Assembly: GCF_946477055.1 (NCBI RefSeq)
Contig: NZ_CAMKXG010000164.1
Coordinates: forward strand, 1 to 8,240
Direction of reading: 5' to 3'
DNA from: Lonsdalea britannica
GTDB lineage: Bacteria > Pseudomonadota > Gammaproteobacteria > Enterobacterales > Enterobacteriaceae
DNA: 8,240 nucleotides
Shown here: positions 1 through 6,822 of the stretch, one piece after another
Layout: every line of letters begins with the position of its first letter
Position numbering within the stretch: the stretch's first letter is position 1
The notes under the pieces: generated by a model
Seen by the model: only the letters and a program-made list of their open reading frames with translations
The model's database searches: none
What the model was told of the DNA's origin: nothing
Translations under genes and position numbers: made by a program

Positions 1-926
1 TCCTTTTTCTGGCTCACCATTTGCCCGACGACGGAAGCGATATCTTGCATGACATCTTGTGCCGCCTGGCTGATTCCGCCGAGCTGGAAAAATCCATGAA
101 TCACGCCCAGATAGCGTTTGCACCGGACATTCACACCCGTGTTCACCAGCGTACGATAAAGCTGTTCCCCCTCGTCACGCAGCGGGTCGTACTCCGCGGT
201 AATAATCAGCGTTTGGGGAAGGTCGGTCAGGTCAGACCGCCACAAGGGGCTGGCTTCAGGATGACCATACTCAGACGGCGTAAAGTAAGCCTCATAGCCG
301 GTGAGCAGGGTATCGCGAGTGATAATGAAATCGTCGCCATTAGTCTGGTACGTGTCACTCACGGCGGTGGCATCCAACATGGGGTAAATCAGCACCTGTC
401 CGCGAGGCTGAATGCCTCCGCGATCTCGCACCCGCAATGCGGTGATGAGAGCCAAATGACCGCCCGCGCTATCCCCCATCAAGACCAAATTGGCGGCATC
501 GACGTGCAACTCATCCGCCTGTTCCTGAATGACGCAGAAACTCCGAAAAGCATCGTCGTGGGCGGCGGGATAACGATGCTCAGGCGCTAGCCGATACTGG
601 ACGGCAATGATTCTACACTGACTGTGGAAAGCCAACTGGCGAAGCGTGTTGTCATGAGTGGCAAATCCGCCACTGACGAAACAGCCGCCGTGATAATAAA
701 CAATGGCGGGAGTATGTGACGGCGCTTGAAGCGGTGAGTAGATACGTAGGTTCAGCCCTTGTAGTTCCCGTTCTTCTACATTGACGCGTGTTTCGGTGTC
801 GCCGGACAGAGTGGCTCCGGCGATGTATCCCGCTCTGCGATCGTCAATAGATTGGTTTCTTGCCGATGGGCGGCCTGCATTGATGAAGTCCTGAACGAGT
901 GCGGCGATGCCTGGCTCAAGCGTCAT
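1..926 (-). CDS. HSL-family alpha/beta hydrolase (esterase/lipase), C-terminus cut by window edge
   Basis: The minus strand is open from 953 to the left edge and encodes a hormone-sensitive-lipase-type carboxylesterase, probably cytoplasmic and acting on short-chain esters. Numbered from the ATG at 926 (308 codons visible), the oxyanion-hole motif is at about 79-83 (HGGCF, where the family usually has HGGGF), the nucleophile elbow GDSAGG at about 151-156 (Ser153), the acid in AEYDPLRDEG (Asp247) and the base in GVIHGFF (His277). RLAPEHRYPAA at about 112-122 is another family signature. Two in-frame ATGs exist, at 953 and 926. I prefer 926 because GGAG lies 8 nt before it and the protein then begins MTLEPGIAAL, as is usual in the family; 953 has no Shine-Dalgarno. 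Members are about 310-320 residues, so only a few C-terminal residues are missing. The natural substrate cannot be told from sequence. No signal peptide is seen. It is divided from the ankyrin gene by about 300 bp and appears to be its own unit. Confidence 0.9.
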   Translation of the reverse strand, partial: MTLEPGIAALVQDFINAGRPSARNQSIDDRRAGYIAGATLSGDTETRVNVEERELQGLNLRIYSPLQAPSHTPAIVYYHGGCFVSGGFATHDNTLRQLAFHSQCRIIAVQYRLAPEHRYPAAHDDAFRSFCVIQEQADELHVDAANLVLMGDSAGGHLALITALRVRDRGGIQPRGQVLIYPMLDATAVSDTYQTNGDDFIITRDTLLTGYEAYFTPSEYGHPEASPLWRSDLTDLPQTLIITAEYDPLRDEGEQLYRTLVNTGVNVRCKRYLGVIHGFFQLGGISQAAQDVMQDIASVVGQMVSQKK

Positions 927-975
927 GGCGATAGCTCCAAAGTGCGTATTCATGGATAGCCGCAATCGGAGAGGT

Positions 976-1044
976 TGACGTCATCCTGCAAATACGTGGA
1001 TGGGAAAGCCTGTACGGTAACGCAATCTTTTTGACGGCGTCAAA
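976..1044. promoter_or_regulatory. Two related palindromes upstream of the esterase gene (candidate operators)
   Basis: TGACGTCA (976-983) is a perfect 8-bp palindrome. TTTGACGGCGTCAAA (1030-1044) is a perfect 7-1-7 palindrome. Both contain TTGACG/CGTCA half-sites, and their centres are about 57 bp apart. They lie 50-118 bp upstream of the preferred esterase start. On the minus strand the second one also supplies TTGACG, a 5/6 match to a -35 box, with TACCGT 18 bp on as a poor -10. Binding by a TetR-, GntR- or MarR-type repressor is inferred only; no regulator gene is adjacent in the window. Confidence 0.35.
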
Positions 1045-1185
1045 GTCTTCTGAGACGAAAAATCGTGAGCCTGTTTGCAGAGGTTGATGAAATCAGCGTT
1101 ATCGTAGACGTCGATTTATGAGGGGCGCTTTTGCCGCAAACGTGAAGGCATTAACGCGATGATATGATTGAATGTTATGGCGTTT

Positions 1186-1214
1186 TAGGAAAGCAGCGGC
1201 CGGTAGGGCCGCCG
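1186..1214 (-). terminator. Possible weak terminator after the ankyrin gene
   Basis: The arms GCGGCC (1196-1201) and GGCCGC (1207-1212) form a 6-bp GC-only stem with a 5-nt loop. It lies 14-31 nt downstream of the ankyrin gene stop on the minus strand. The following minus-strand sequence, TGCTTTCCT, is only mildly T-rich, so termination efficiency may be low. Confidence 0.4.
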
Positions 1215-1226
1215 GGGGCGAAGCGG

Positions 1227-1766
1227 TTATTGTCCTTTCACGTCGCCGCGCTCAAGTGTGTTTACGCTATTGCCCATGGCATCTTTGGTGCTCATATCGG
1301 CTCCTTTTCGCTGCAAATCGTGAAGAAGCTCGGTGCGTTTGAATAATGCGGCATACATGGCCGCCGTCTGCCCGGCGTTGTTGCGTTCGTCCGGATTACA
1401 TTCAGCGGCAAGCAGCCGTTTGGCGATACGCAGTTCGCCTTTGAATACGGCGCCCATCAGTGCGGTATTGCCTCGTTTGTCTTTCAGACAGGGATCGGCG
1501 CCGTGTTTTAGCATGAGCGCGACGGCGTCATCGTGGCCGTGATAGGCCGCGAGGATCACGGCGGTATATCCCTTTTCATCCTGCACATTCAGGTTGTAAC
1601 CCGAGTGGATGAATTCGGTGATAATGGGCAGCTCGCCGTTTCGGGCGGCATCCCACAGATAATGGTTTAACTGCGACTGCACCTTACCGGCGTCTTCTGG
1701 CGGTTGAGCCTGTGCGAGGCCGATCAGCATAAACAAGCCCGTGACGAGCGATAACAGACGTTTCAT
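1227..1766 (-). CDS. ankB: Exported ankyrin-repeat protein, AnkB-like partner of the catalase
   Basis: This is a 179-residue protein. Residues 1-20 form a Sec signal peptide (MKRLL, hydrophobic core, AQA before Gln21), so the mature protein should be periplasmic or anchored facing the periplasm. From about residue 33 it is built of ankyrin repeats: roughly 33-64, 65-97 (with the GYTAVILAAYHGH pattern), 98-130 (GNTALMGAVFKGE), 131-163 (GQTAAMYAALFKR) and a short C-terminal cap. Cys93 and Cys123 could form a disulfide in the periplasm; this is inference. The start at 1766 is supported by AGGGAA 7 nt upstream. It lies 61 bp downstream of the catalase on the same strand, matching the katB-ankB arrangement of Pseudomonas aeruginosa, where periplasmic AnkB is needed for full KatB activity. 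By analogy it helps the catalase fold, acquire heme or stay stable. The family assignment is firm; the gene name rests on context. Confidence 0.85.
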   Translation of the reverse strand: MKRLLSLVTGLFMLIGLAQAQPPEDAGKVQSQLNHYLWDAARNGELPIITEFIHSGYNLNVQDEKGYTAVILAAYHGHDDAVALMLKHGADPCLKDKRGNTALMGAVFKGELRIAKRLLAAECNPDERNNAGQTAAMYAALFKRTELLHDLQRKGADMSTKDAMGNSVNTLERGDVKGQ

Positions 1767-1790
1767 GACGGCATTCCCTGAAATGAGTGA

Positions 1791-1817
1791 CCGCCCGCAG
1801 GGATGATCCGCGGGCGG
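1791..1817 (-). promoter_or_regulatory. GC-rich intercistronic hairpin between catalase and ankyrin genes
   Basis: CCGCCCGC (1791-1798) and GCGGGCGG (1810-1817) are perfect 8-bp arms around an 11-nt loop. In the minus-strand transcript the hairpin starts about 10 nt after the catalase stop and is followed by TCACTCATTT, with no T-run. It therefore looks like a stabilising or attenuating structure rather than a full terminator. It could lower the ankyrin:catalase ratio while keeping both on one message. Confidence 0.5.
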
Positions 1818-1827
1818 CCGGGCATCA

Positions 1828-3375
1828 TTAGTCGCTCAGTTTAGCGGCCAGACTCTTCACCTTCGTCAAATCGCCTTTGGCGATCGTCGTCAGTCGTGAG
1901 CCATAGTCCTGATCGGCTTTGTAGAAGTAAGACAGCATGATATTTCTGCTTTCGACATCTGCTGTTCCCAAGGCTGAACCCAGGCTATTGACCAGATCGG
2001 TGCGATCTTTTTCGCTATAAGAGCGGTACAGTTCGCCCGTTTGCTTAAAGTTCTGCTCTTTCTGGATCTTGCTTTGCTGTGTCGTCCCGTTCAGCGGCGC
2101 TTGGCTGTAACGCGCGGAAACCAGCTCTTCACGCGGGTGCAGTCGGCTAGGCTGATAGTTCACACCTTCATCCTGGGTGTGCCCGTGATTCAGCGTACCG
2201 TCCTGATTGCCATTATTGACGGCTTTCAGAGGCGCGTTGATCGGCAGGCTCAGCCCCGTCGTCCCTACCCGGTACAGTTGGGTATCCGCGTAAGCGAACA
2301 GTCGGCCCTGCAGCAGTTTGTCTTCGGATGCTTCGATGCCGGGAACCAGATTCGCGGGTGCCATCGCGACCTGCTCGGTTTCCTGGAAGAAGTTATCCGG
2401 GTTCTTGTTTAGAACCATCTGTCCGATTTTGCGTTCCGGGACGTCGGGCCAGATTTTGGTGGCGTCCAGCGGATTGAAGTCAAACTTTTGCAGATCTTCC
2501 GGCTTCAGCACCTGAACATACAGATCCCACTTCGGATAGTCGCCGCGCTGGATAGCGCTGACCAAATCATTGGTCATGTGGCTGTAATCCTTGCCTTGCA
2601 CTTCTTCAACCTGTTTGGGATCCAGATTCTTCACGCCCTGCAACGTTTTCCAATGGAATTTCACGTAGTGAACTTCACCTTTGGCGTTAACCAGTTTGTA
2701 GGCATGAACGCCGTTACCATCCATATTCCGGTAAGTTGCAGGCGTGCCTTCGTTGGAGTAGAGCAACGTCAGCGTACGAGTTGATTCCGGCAGGTGAGAG
2801 AAGAAATCGAAGCGACGGGCATCGTTATCCTGATTGGTGCGCGGGTCCGGTTTGAAAGCGTGCACCATGTCGGGAAACTTGATGGCGTCTCGGATGAAGA
2901 AGGTCGGGAAGTTGTTGCCGACTAAATCCCAGTTACCTTGTGTGGTATAGAATTTAGTGGCGAAACCGCGCGGGTCACGCAGCGTTTCCGGGGAGTGGTT
3001 ACCATGCACGACGCTGGAAAAACGAACGAAGACGGGCGTGTGCGTGCCTTTTTTGAATACATCGGCGACGGTGAGATCGGAAATATCGTCTGTCGCGGTG
3101 AACTGACCATGCGCGCCGGTTCCGCGGGCGTGAACCACGCGTTCCGGGATGCGTTCGCGGTCAAAACGCTGCAGCTTCTGCAGCAGTTGGACGTCCTGAA
3201 GAAGAACCGGGCCGTTGGGACCGGCGGTTTGCGAGTTCTGGTTATCACCGACCGGTGCGCCATTGTCGCGGGTTAAGGTATCGGCGAAGGCCGACTGAAA
3301 CACGAGAAGTGATGATACGGCGACCAGCGTTCTTTTCCAGCCGGCGCCACGATGCGTTGCGGGTGTATTGCTCAT
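1828..3375 (-). CDS. katB: Periplasmic monofunctional heme catalase (KatB type)
   Basis: This catalase (EC 1.11.1.6) converts hydrogen peroxide to water and oxygen. From the ATG at 3375 it has 515 residues. Residues 1-31 look like a Sec signal peptide (Lys-Arg, then TLVAVSSLLVFQSAFA, cut before Asp32), so it should act in the periplasm. The distal heme histidine is in ERVVHARGTGAHG (about His82), the distal asparagine in DLVGNNFPTFFIRD (about Asn154-155), and the proximal heme-binding tyrosine in RLFAYADTQLYR (about Tyr362, with Arg358 four residues before). The length and lack of a flavodoxin-like C-terminal domain fit the small-subunit class. The frame continues upstream to a TTG at 3453, but that adds 26 residues that would bury the signal peptide. 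The ATG at 3375 has AGAGG 7 nt upstream and is preferred. The ankyrin gene follows on the same strand. The katB name rests on the signal peptide plus the AnkB-like neighbour. Confidence 0.93.
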   Translation of the reverse strand: MSNTPATHRGAGWKRTLVAVSSLLVFQSAFADTLTRDNGAPVGDNQNSQTAGPNGPVLLQDVQLLQKLQRFDRERIPERVVHARGTGAHGQFTATDDISDLTVADVFKKGTHTPVFVRFSSVVHGNHSPETLRDPRGFATKFYTTQGNWDLVGNNFPTFFIRDAIKFPDMVHAFKPDPRTNQDNDARRFDFFSHLPESTRTLTLLYSNEGTPATYRNMDGNGVHAYKLVNAKGEVHYVKFHWKTLQGVKNLDPKQVEEVQGKDYSHMTNDLVSAIQRGDYPKWDLYVQVLKPEDLQKFDFNPLDATKIWPDVPERKIGQMVLNKNPDNFFQETEQVAMAPANLVPGIEASEDKLLQGRLFAYADTQLYRVGTTGLSLPINAPLKAVNNGNQDGTLNHGHTQDEGVNYQPSRLHPREELVSARYSQAPLNGTTQQSKIQKEQNFKQTGELYRSYSEKDRTDLVNSLGSALGTADVESRNIMLSYFYKADQDYGSRLTTIAKGDLTKVKSLAAKLSD

Positions 3376-3629
3376 AATTTGCCTCTTCTTCCTTGCGATG
3401 TTCAACAATAAAGGGTGTATTGCCGTCGAGTCCGTTGTGCTGATTTCCGACAAACCACGGTCTACTGCCGCCTGATGCTCTGTCTTTCCCTGGGCGTGTC
3501 GCTCTTCCCTCTGTTCAGGCCTGACCGGGCTGCCACGTATAGGTCTATCATCCCGGGAATAACAAAATAGTTACTTTCCGTGACTGAATTACTTTACCTG
3601 TTTTAACCCTATGCTTGAGGCCGTTATTT

Positions 3630-3644
3630 CTATCGAATTGATAG
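3630..3644. promoter_or_regulatory. CTAT-N7-ATAG dyad, candidate LysR-type (possibly OxyR) site upstream of catalase
   Basis: CTATCGAATTGATAG has 5-bp inverted arms around a 5-bp centre and contains TATCGAATTGATA, the T-N11-A form of LysR-family operators. CTAT-N7-ATAG is also the inner half of the OxyR consensus of four ATAG-type elements. A further CTAT follows at 3650-3653, but with 5 rather than 7 bases between, so the full OxyR pattern is not met. It lies about 255 bp upstream of the catalase start. OxyR control is expected for such catalases; this site is only a candidate. Confidence 0.25.
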
Positions 3645-3718
3645 GTGGGCTATAGCGGCATGATTGCGGGCGGAATCGAACAAAAGAGAAGGATACAGAG
3701 AGGGATGGCAGGGGAATG

Positions 3719-3755
3719 GTTTCCCGCCAGAGACCAGATCAATCCGGCGGGAAAC
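3719..3755 (-). terminator. Perfect 10-bp stem-loop downstream of the first butanediol dehydrogenase
   Basis: GTTTCCCGCC (3719-3728) and GGCGGGAAAC (3746-3755) pair perfectly over 10 bp with a 17-nt loop, beginning 28 nt past the gene's stop codon on the minus strand. No T-run follows (CATTCCCCTG), so it is not a textbook intrinsic terminator. It may act as an RNA 3'-end stabiliser or a Rho-assisted terminator. The second dehydrogenase has a hairpin of identical geometry. Confidence 0.5.
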
Positions 3756-3783
3756 GCGTGACTTGGCGGCTCAGGTCAGACGC

Positions 3784-4560
<777 letters not shown>

Positions 4561-4618
4561 TTATCCCTTTAATAAATTTTATTAATCAATTATGAATAGG
4601 GTAGCGTCTGGCGAATTA

Positions 4619-4634
4619 AATAAAAACTCATAGT
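4619..4634 (-). promoter_or_regulatory. Upstream element of the first dehydrogenase, copy 1 of a shared 16-bp box
   Basis: On the minus strand this reads ACTATGAGTTTTTATT, beginning exactly 77 bp before the ATG at 4557. The second dehydrogenase has ACTATAAGTTTTTATT at exactly the same distance. One base differs, at a position that changes a possible -10 box from TATAAG to TATGAG. Most of the surrounding leader has diverged, so the element is probably functional: a promoter core plus initial transcribed region, or a regulator site. Confidence 0.5.
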
Positions 4635-4797
4635 AAATTCAGTGACTTTTACCCGGCATTCAATAACCGGTTGCGCTTATCAGCTAAAACAATTGTTCCT
4701 GAACTAACTATTTTTCAGCGTGGGGCCAGCAATTAAAAATCAACAATCAGCGGCGAGTGATGAACAGGAATGCTTAGAGGAGGGGGGTGAAGAAATG

Positions 4798-4834
4798 CGT
4801 TCTCCCGTCTGACTCACTGAGTGTCGGGAGAACG
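4798..4834 (-). terminator. Perfect 10-bp stem-loop downstream of the second dehydrogenase
   Basis: CGTTCTCCCG (4798-4807) and CGGGAGAACG (4825-4834) are perfect 10-bp arms with a 17-nt loop. The loop itself holds the small dyad ACTCACTGAGT. On the minus strand CATTTCTTC follows, a weak T-rich stretch. The geometry equals that of the hairpin after the first dehydrogenase although the stem sequences differ. Confidence 0.5.
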
Positions 4835-4840
4835 TGGGTA

Positions 4841-4865
4841 ATGGCAGCGCGGTAAAGACTGCCAT
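4841..4865 (-). repeat. Second small inverted repeat after budC
   Basis: ATGGCAG (4841-4847) and CTGCCAT (4859-4865) are perfect 7-bp arms with an 11-nt loop. It lies between the budC stop and the larger hairpin, so the budC 3' end would carry two stem-loops in series. Confidence 0.45.
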
Positions 4866-4879
4866 CACGAGTTTATTGA

Positions 4880-5653
<774 letters not shown>

Positions 5654-5711
5654 CTATTCCTTTGTGTGTGATAGTTAAATCGCTCTTATGAGGATAGTCG
5701 CAGACCTAAGG

Positions 5712-5727
5712 AATAAAAACTTATAGT
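5712..5727 (-). promoter_or_regulatory. budC upstream element, copy 2 of the shared 16-bp box, with likely -10
   Basis: On the minus strand this reads ACTATAAGTTTTTATT, starting exactly 77 bp before the budC ATG. It matches the first dehydrogenase's element at 15 of 16 positions. TATAAG (5720-5725 on this strand) is a 5/6 match to a -10 box. The -35 position 17 bp upstream (5743-5748) is poor, so activation or a different start may apply. The implied transcript start near 5712 gives a leader of about 60 nt. Confidence 0.45.
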
Positions 5728-5746
5728 GAGAATGATTATTGTTATT
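5727..5746. promoter_or_regulatory. Candidate Fur box over the budC promoter
   Basis: GAGAATGATTATTGTTATT (5728-5746) matches the 19-bp Fur consensus at 14 positions by my count. The 7-1-7 core TGAGAAT-G-ATTATTG (5727-5741) matches 11 of 14. It lies in the spacer upstream of the presumed budC -10 and touches the -35 of a possible plus-strand promoter. Binding would repress budC under iron-replete conditions. The region is AT-rich, so a chance match is possible. Confidence 0.4.
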
Positions 5747-5773
5747 TGGCTTTAAATAACCTGAGGGTATAAA
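5746..5773 (+). promoter_or_regulatory. Possible plus-strand promoter divergent from budC
   Basis: TTGGCT (5746-5751, 4/6) and TATAAA (5768-5773, 5/6) are separated by 16 bp. A transcript from about 5780 would run to the terminator near 6041, about 260 nt, with no sizeable reading frame. It is an alternative to the shorter RNA start near 5966. Confidence 0.3.
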
Positions 5774-5883
5774 TGCGGTCATCATTATTTGCTGCGTGGT
5801 ACATCGAGAATCAGTGATTACGTCAGAAGAACTTATTTTGTGAGGCAGGGGAGAGGGCGGCGTCAAATCAGAAAGTTTGTAAC

Positions 5884-5931
5884 ATGCCAAATTCACCTTA
5901 CATCCTCACCATCAACCTTACCGACCTATGA
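5884..5931 (+). other. Very small reading frame (15 residues), doubtful
   Basis: It encodes MPNSPYILTINLTDL and stops with TGA overlapping the next ATG (ATGA at 5928-5931). No Shine-Dalgarno is visible. It is listed because the overlap with the next frame resembles translational coupling, and because both lie just before a strong terminator. It may well be chance. Confidence 0.12.
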
Positions 5932-6002
5932 CAGTTCTATACATTCAGGTTGATAGATTAGAGCCATCCCTTGTTGATGTTGTGTTACTCATCCCTGTCT
6001 GA
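5928..6002 (+). other. Very small reading frame (24 residues) ending just before the terminator, doubtful
   Basis: It starts at the ATG overlapping the previous stop and ends with TGA 12 nt before the terminator stem. The peptide begins MTVLYIQVDRLEP and ends in the hydrophobic SLVDVVLLIPV. No Shine-Dalgarno of its own is visible. It could be a small protein or part of a dual-function RNA; a non-coding RNA is the simpler reading. Confidence 0.15.
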
Positions 6003-6041
6003 GAGTAGTTATTTTTCCCGCTTTCGAGCGGGAATTTTTTT
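5951..6041 (+). ncRNA. Candidate small regulatory RNA with extended -10, G/U-rich seed and strong terminator
   Basis: The plus strand has a strong intrinsic terminator at 6015-6041 with no recognisable gene upstream on that strand. TGATAGATT (5951-5959) is an extended -10-like motif, giving a start near 5966 and an RNA of about 75 nt. Its 5' part contains GTTGATGTTGTGTT (5973-5986), including ATGTTGTGTT, which resembles the R1 seed of GcvB. A small stem TACTC/GAGTA (about 5986-6007) follows, then the A/U-rich TTATTTTT (6009-6016) and the terminator with seven T. That order (unpaired seed, U-rich site before the terminator, long U tail) is typical of Hfq-dependent RNAs. It is not GcvB itself, which has a different locus and a longer structure. 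The 5' end is uncertain and could be as far back as about 5780. Confidence 0.4.
6015..6041 (+). terminator. Strong intrinsic terminator, plus strand
   Basis: TTCCCGCT (6015-6022) pairs perfectly with AGCGGGAA (6027-6034) around a TTCG tetraloop, followed by seven T (6035-6041). It is directional: on the minus strand the hairpin is followed by A residues, so it does not serve the SRPBCC gene, whose stop codon is 10 nt away. It must end a plus-strand transcript arising within 5651-6010. Confidence 0.85.
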
Positions 6042-6050
6042 GTCTGTTTT

Positions 6051-6554
6051 TTAAGATGAAATGGCTGGCGGGGTCGGTTCTTGCTCTGCCAGTTTTTTAA
6101 AACGCTGAAGAGTATTGTTCAACATTTCTTTAGAAAGCAGCGCGAACATCTGACCTATTTGTCGTCCCAGCAGTCCACCGGGCGCATCGAAATAGATCGT
6201 CAGTGTGACTTCAGTGCCTCTTCCCTGTGGCGCGGGTTGAAAAGACAATTTGCCCTCGTTGGGTATACGGGCGCCTTCGAGAGAACACCAATGAATGAAA
6301 CTCCCCGGTTGCTCTTCTACGATGCGGGCCGTCCATTCGATGCTTGGTCCGATTGGCGCTTTGACTCGCCACAGAGAATCCGTCGCGTTCAGAATCTCTA
6401 TTCGCGCAAAGTGATTCATCAGAACGGGCAGTGTTTCTGGTTTACGCCATAGGTCGAATAACATGTCGGCGGGTCTGTCTATGACAATCGATTTGCCGAA
6501 GCTGGTGGCGTTAGGACCTTTCACGCCCATATTGCGTAAGAACGTTGATGACAC
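6051..6554 (-). CDS. SRPBCC (START-like) family protein
   Basis: This 167-residue protein has the SRPBCC/polyketide-cyclase helix-grip pattern. It opens with a strand (SFGKSIVIDRPADMLFDLWRK, shown in part, about 18-38), then ETLPVLMNHFARIEIL (40-55), WRVKAPIG (62-69), IEWTARIVEEQPGSFIHW (72-89), the loop GARIPNEGKLSF (94-105), TEVTLTIYFDAPGG (114-127) and an amphipathic C-terminal helix (about 131-156). The fold binds hydrophobic ligands in a cavity; no substrate can be given. Related proteins are often stress- or envelope-associated, but nothing here shows that. The start is GTG at 6554 because a perfect AAGGAGG (6562-6568) lies 7 nt upstream. An ATG at 6530 lacks such a site. It has no signal peptide or membrane segment. 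It stands alone, divergent from pncC. Confidence 0.8.
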   Translation of the reverse strand: MSSTFLRNMGVKGPNATSFGKSIVIDRPADMLFDLWRKPETLPVLMNHFARIEILNATDSLWRVKAPIGPSIEWTARIVEEQPGSFIHWCSLEGARIPNEGKLSFQPAPQGRGTEVTLTIYFDAPGGLLGRQIGQMFALLSKEMLNNTLQRFKKLAEQEPTPPAISS

Positions 6555-6598
6555 GTTCGTCCCTCCTTTATCTGGCGCCCTACGGTGCTGTAGAGAAT

Positions 6599-6616
6599 GG
6601 TACTCCTGAGTGTACC
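6599..6616. repeat. Inverted repeat between the SRPBCC gene and pncC
   Basis: GGTAC (6599-6603) and GTACC (6612-6616) flank 8 bases. Allowing one bulged G, the pairing extends to GGTACTC/GAGTgTACC. It lies about 45 bp upstream of the SRPBCC start in the divergent intergenic region, so it could be an operator or leader structure. No further evidence. Confidence 0.25.
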
Positions 6617-6822
6617 GCAGAATGCGCGCTCGCAGGATCGCTCTGTCGGTGTGTCGAATCCCGGCGGTGAAAAGGTGACGGCGATCTGAATGTTATTGCT
6701 GCGTTTATTACGTTTCTCATCCTCGCTGCGTATCGGTTTGCACTTCGGGACTTGCCACGTTTTTTGAGGCGAGAAATGCTACCCTGATGGGTAACAGCTT
6801 CATTACTATAGTGAGTCAGTCG

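Larger units (their letters stand above)
3376..3783. other. Intergenic region: catalase leader/promoter side and 3' side of the first dehydrogenase
   Basis: These 408 bases hold no convincing gene. Reading the minus strand towards the catalase, the best promoter-like pair is TTGTTA (3560-3565) and TATACG (3536-3541) with an 18-bp spacer. Both are weak matches and imply a leader of about 150 nt. Further upstream is a dyad with the T-N11-A form of LysR-family sites (3630-3644). A 10-bp perfect palindrome, TCAGGCCTGA, lies at 3515-3524. The dehydrogenase 3' hairpin occupies 3719-3755. Confidence 0.5.

Noticed and set aside
21..590. 189-codon plus-strand reading frame at the left end
   Set aside because: It is antisense to the esterase, whose full catalytic triad and family motifs are on the minus strand. 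The plus-strand product shows no family features.
3376..3453. Upstream TTG start for the catalase (26 extra residues)
   Set aside because: The ATG at 3375 has a good Shine-Dalgarno and begins a normal signal peptide. The extension would hide it.
4570..4590. FNR-like TTGAT motif before the first dehydrogenase
   Set aside because: Only one half-site matches; the second half (AAAAT) does not resemble ATCAA closely enough in an AT-rich stretch.
5675..5896. 73-codon minus-strand reading frame upstream of budC
   Set aside because: It covers the budC promoter, Fur-like box and leader. Its composition (runs of Asn, Pro-Ser-Pro) and lack of a domain or good ribosome-binding site fit chance translation of regulatory DNA.
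5965..6041. Identity of the small RNA candidate with GcvB or RyhB
   Set aside because: Only the short G/U-rich seed resembles GcvB; the remaining structure and locus differ, and the RyhB core sequence is absent.
6009..6050. The 6015-6041 hairpin as terminator of the SRPBCC gene
   Set aside because: On the minus strand the stem is followed by A residues, not T, so it is directional for the plus strand.
6787..6822. Upstream ATG of pncC (12 extra residues)
   Set aside because: The added residues are not found in PncC proteins of normal length, and the spacing to the nearest GAGG is too long.
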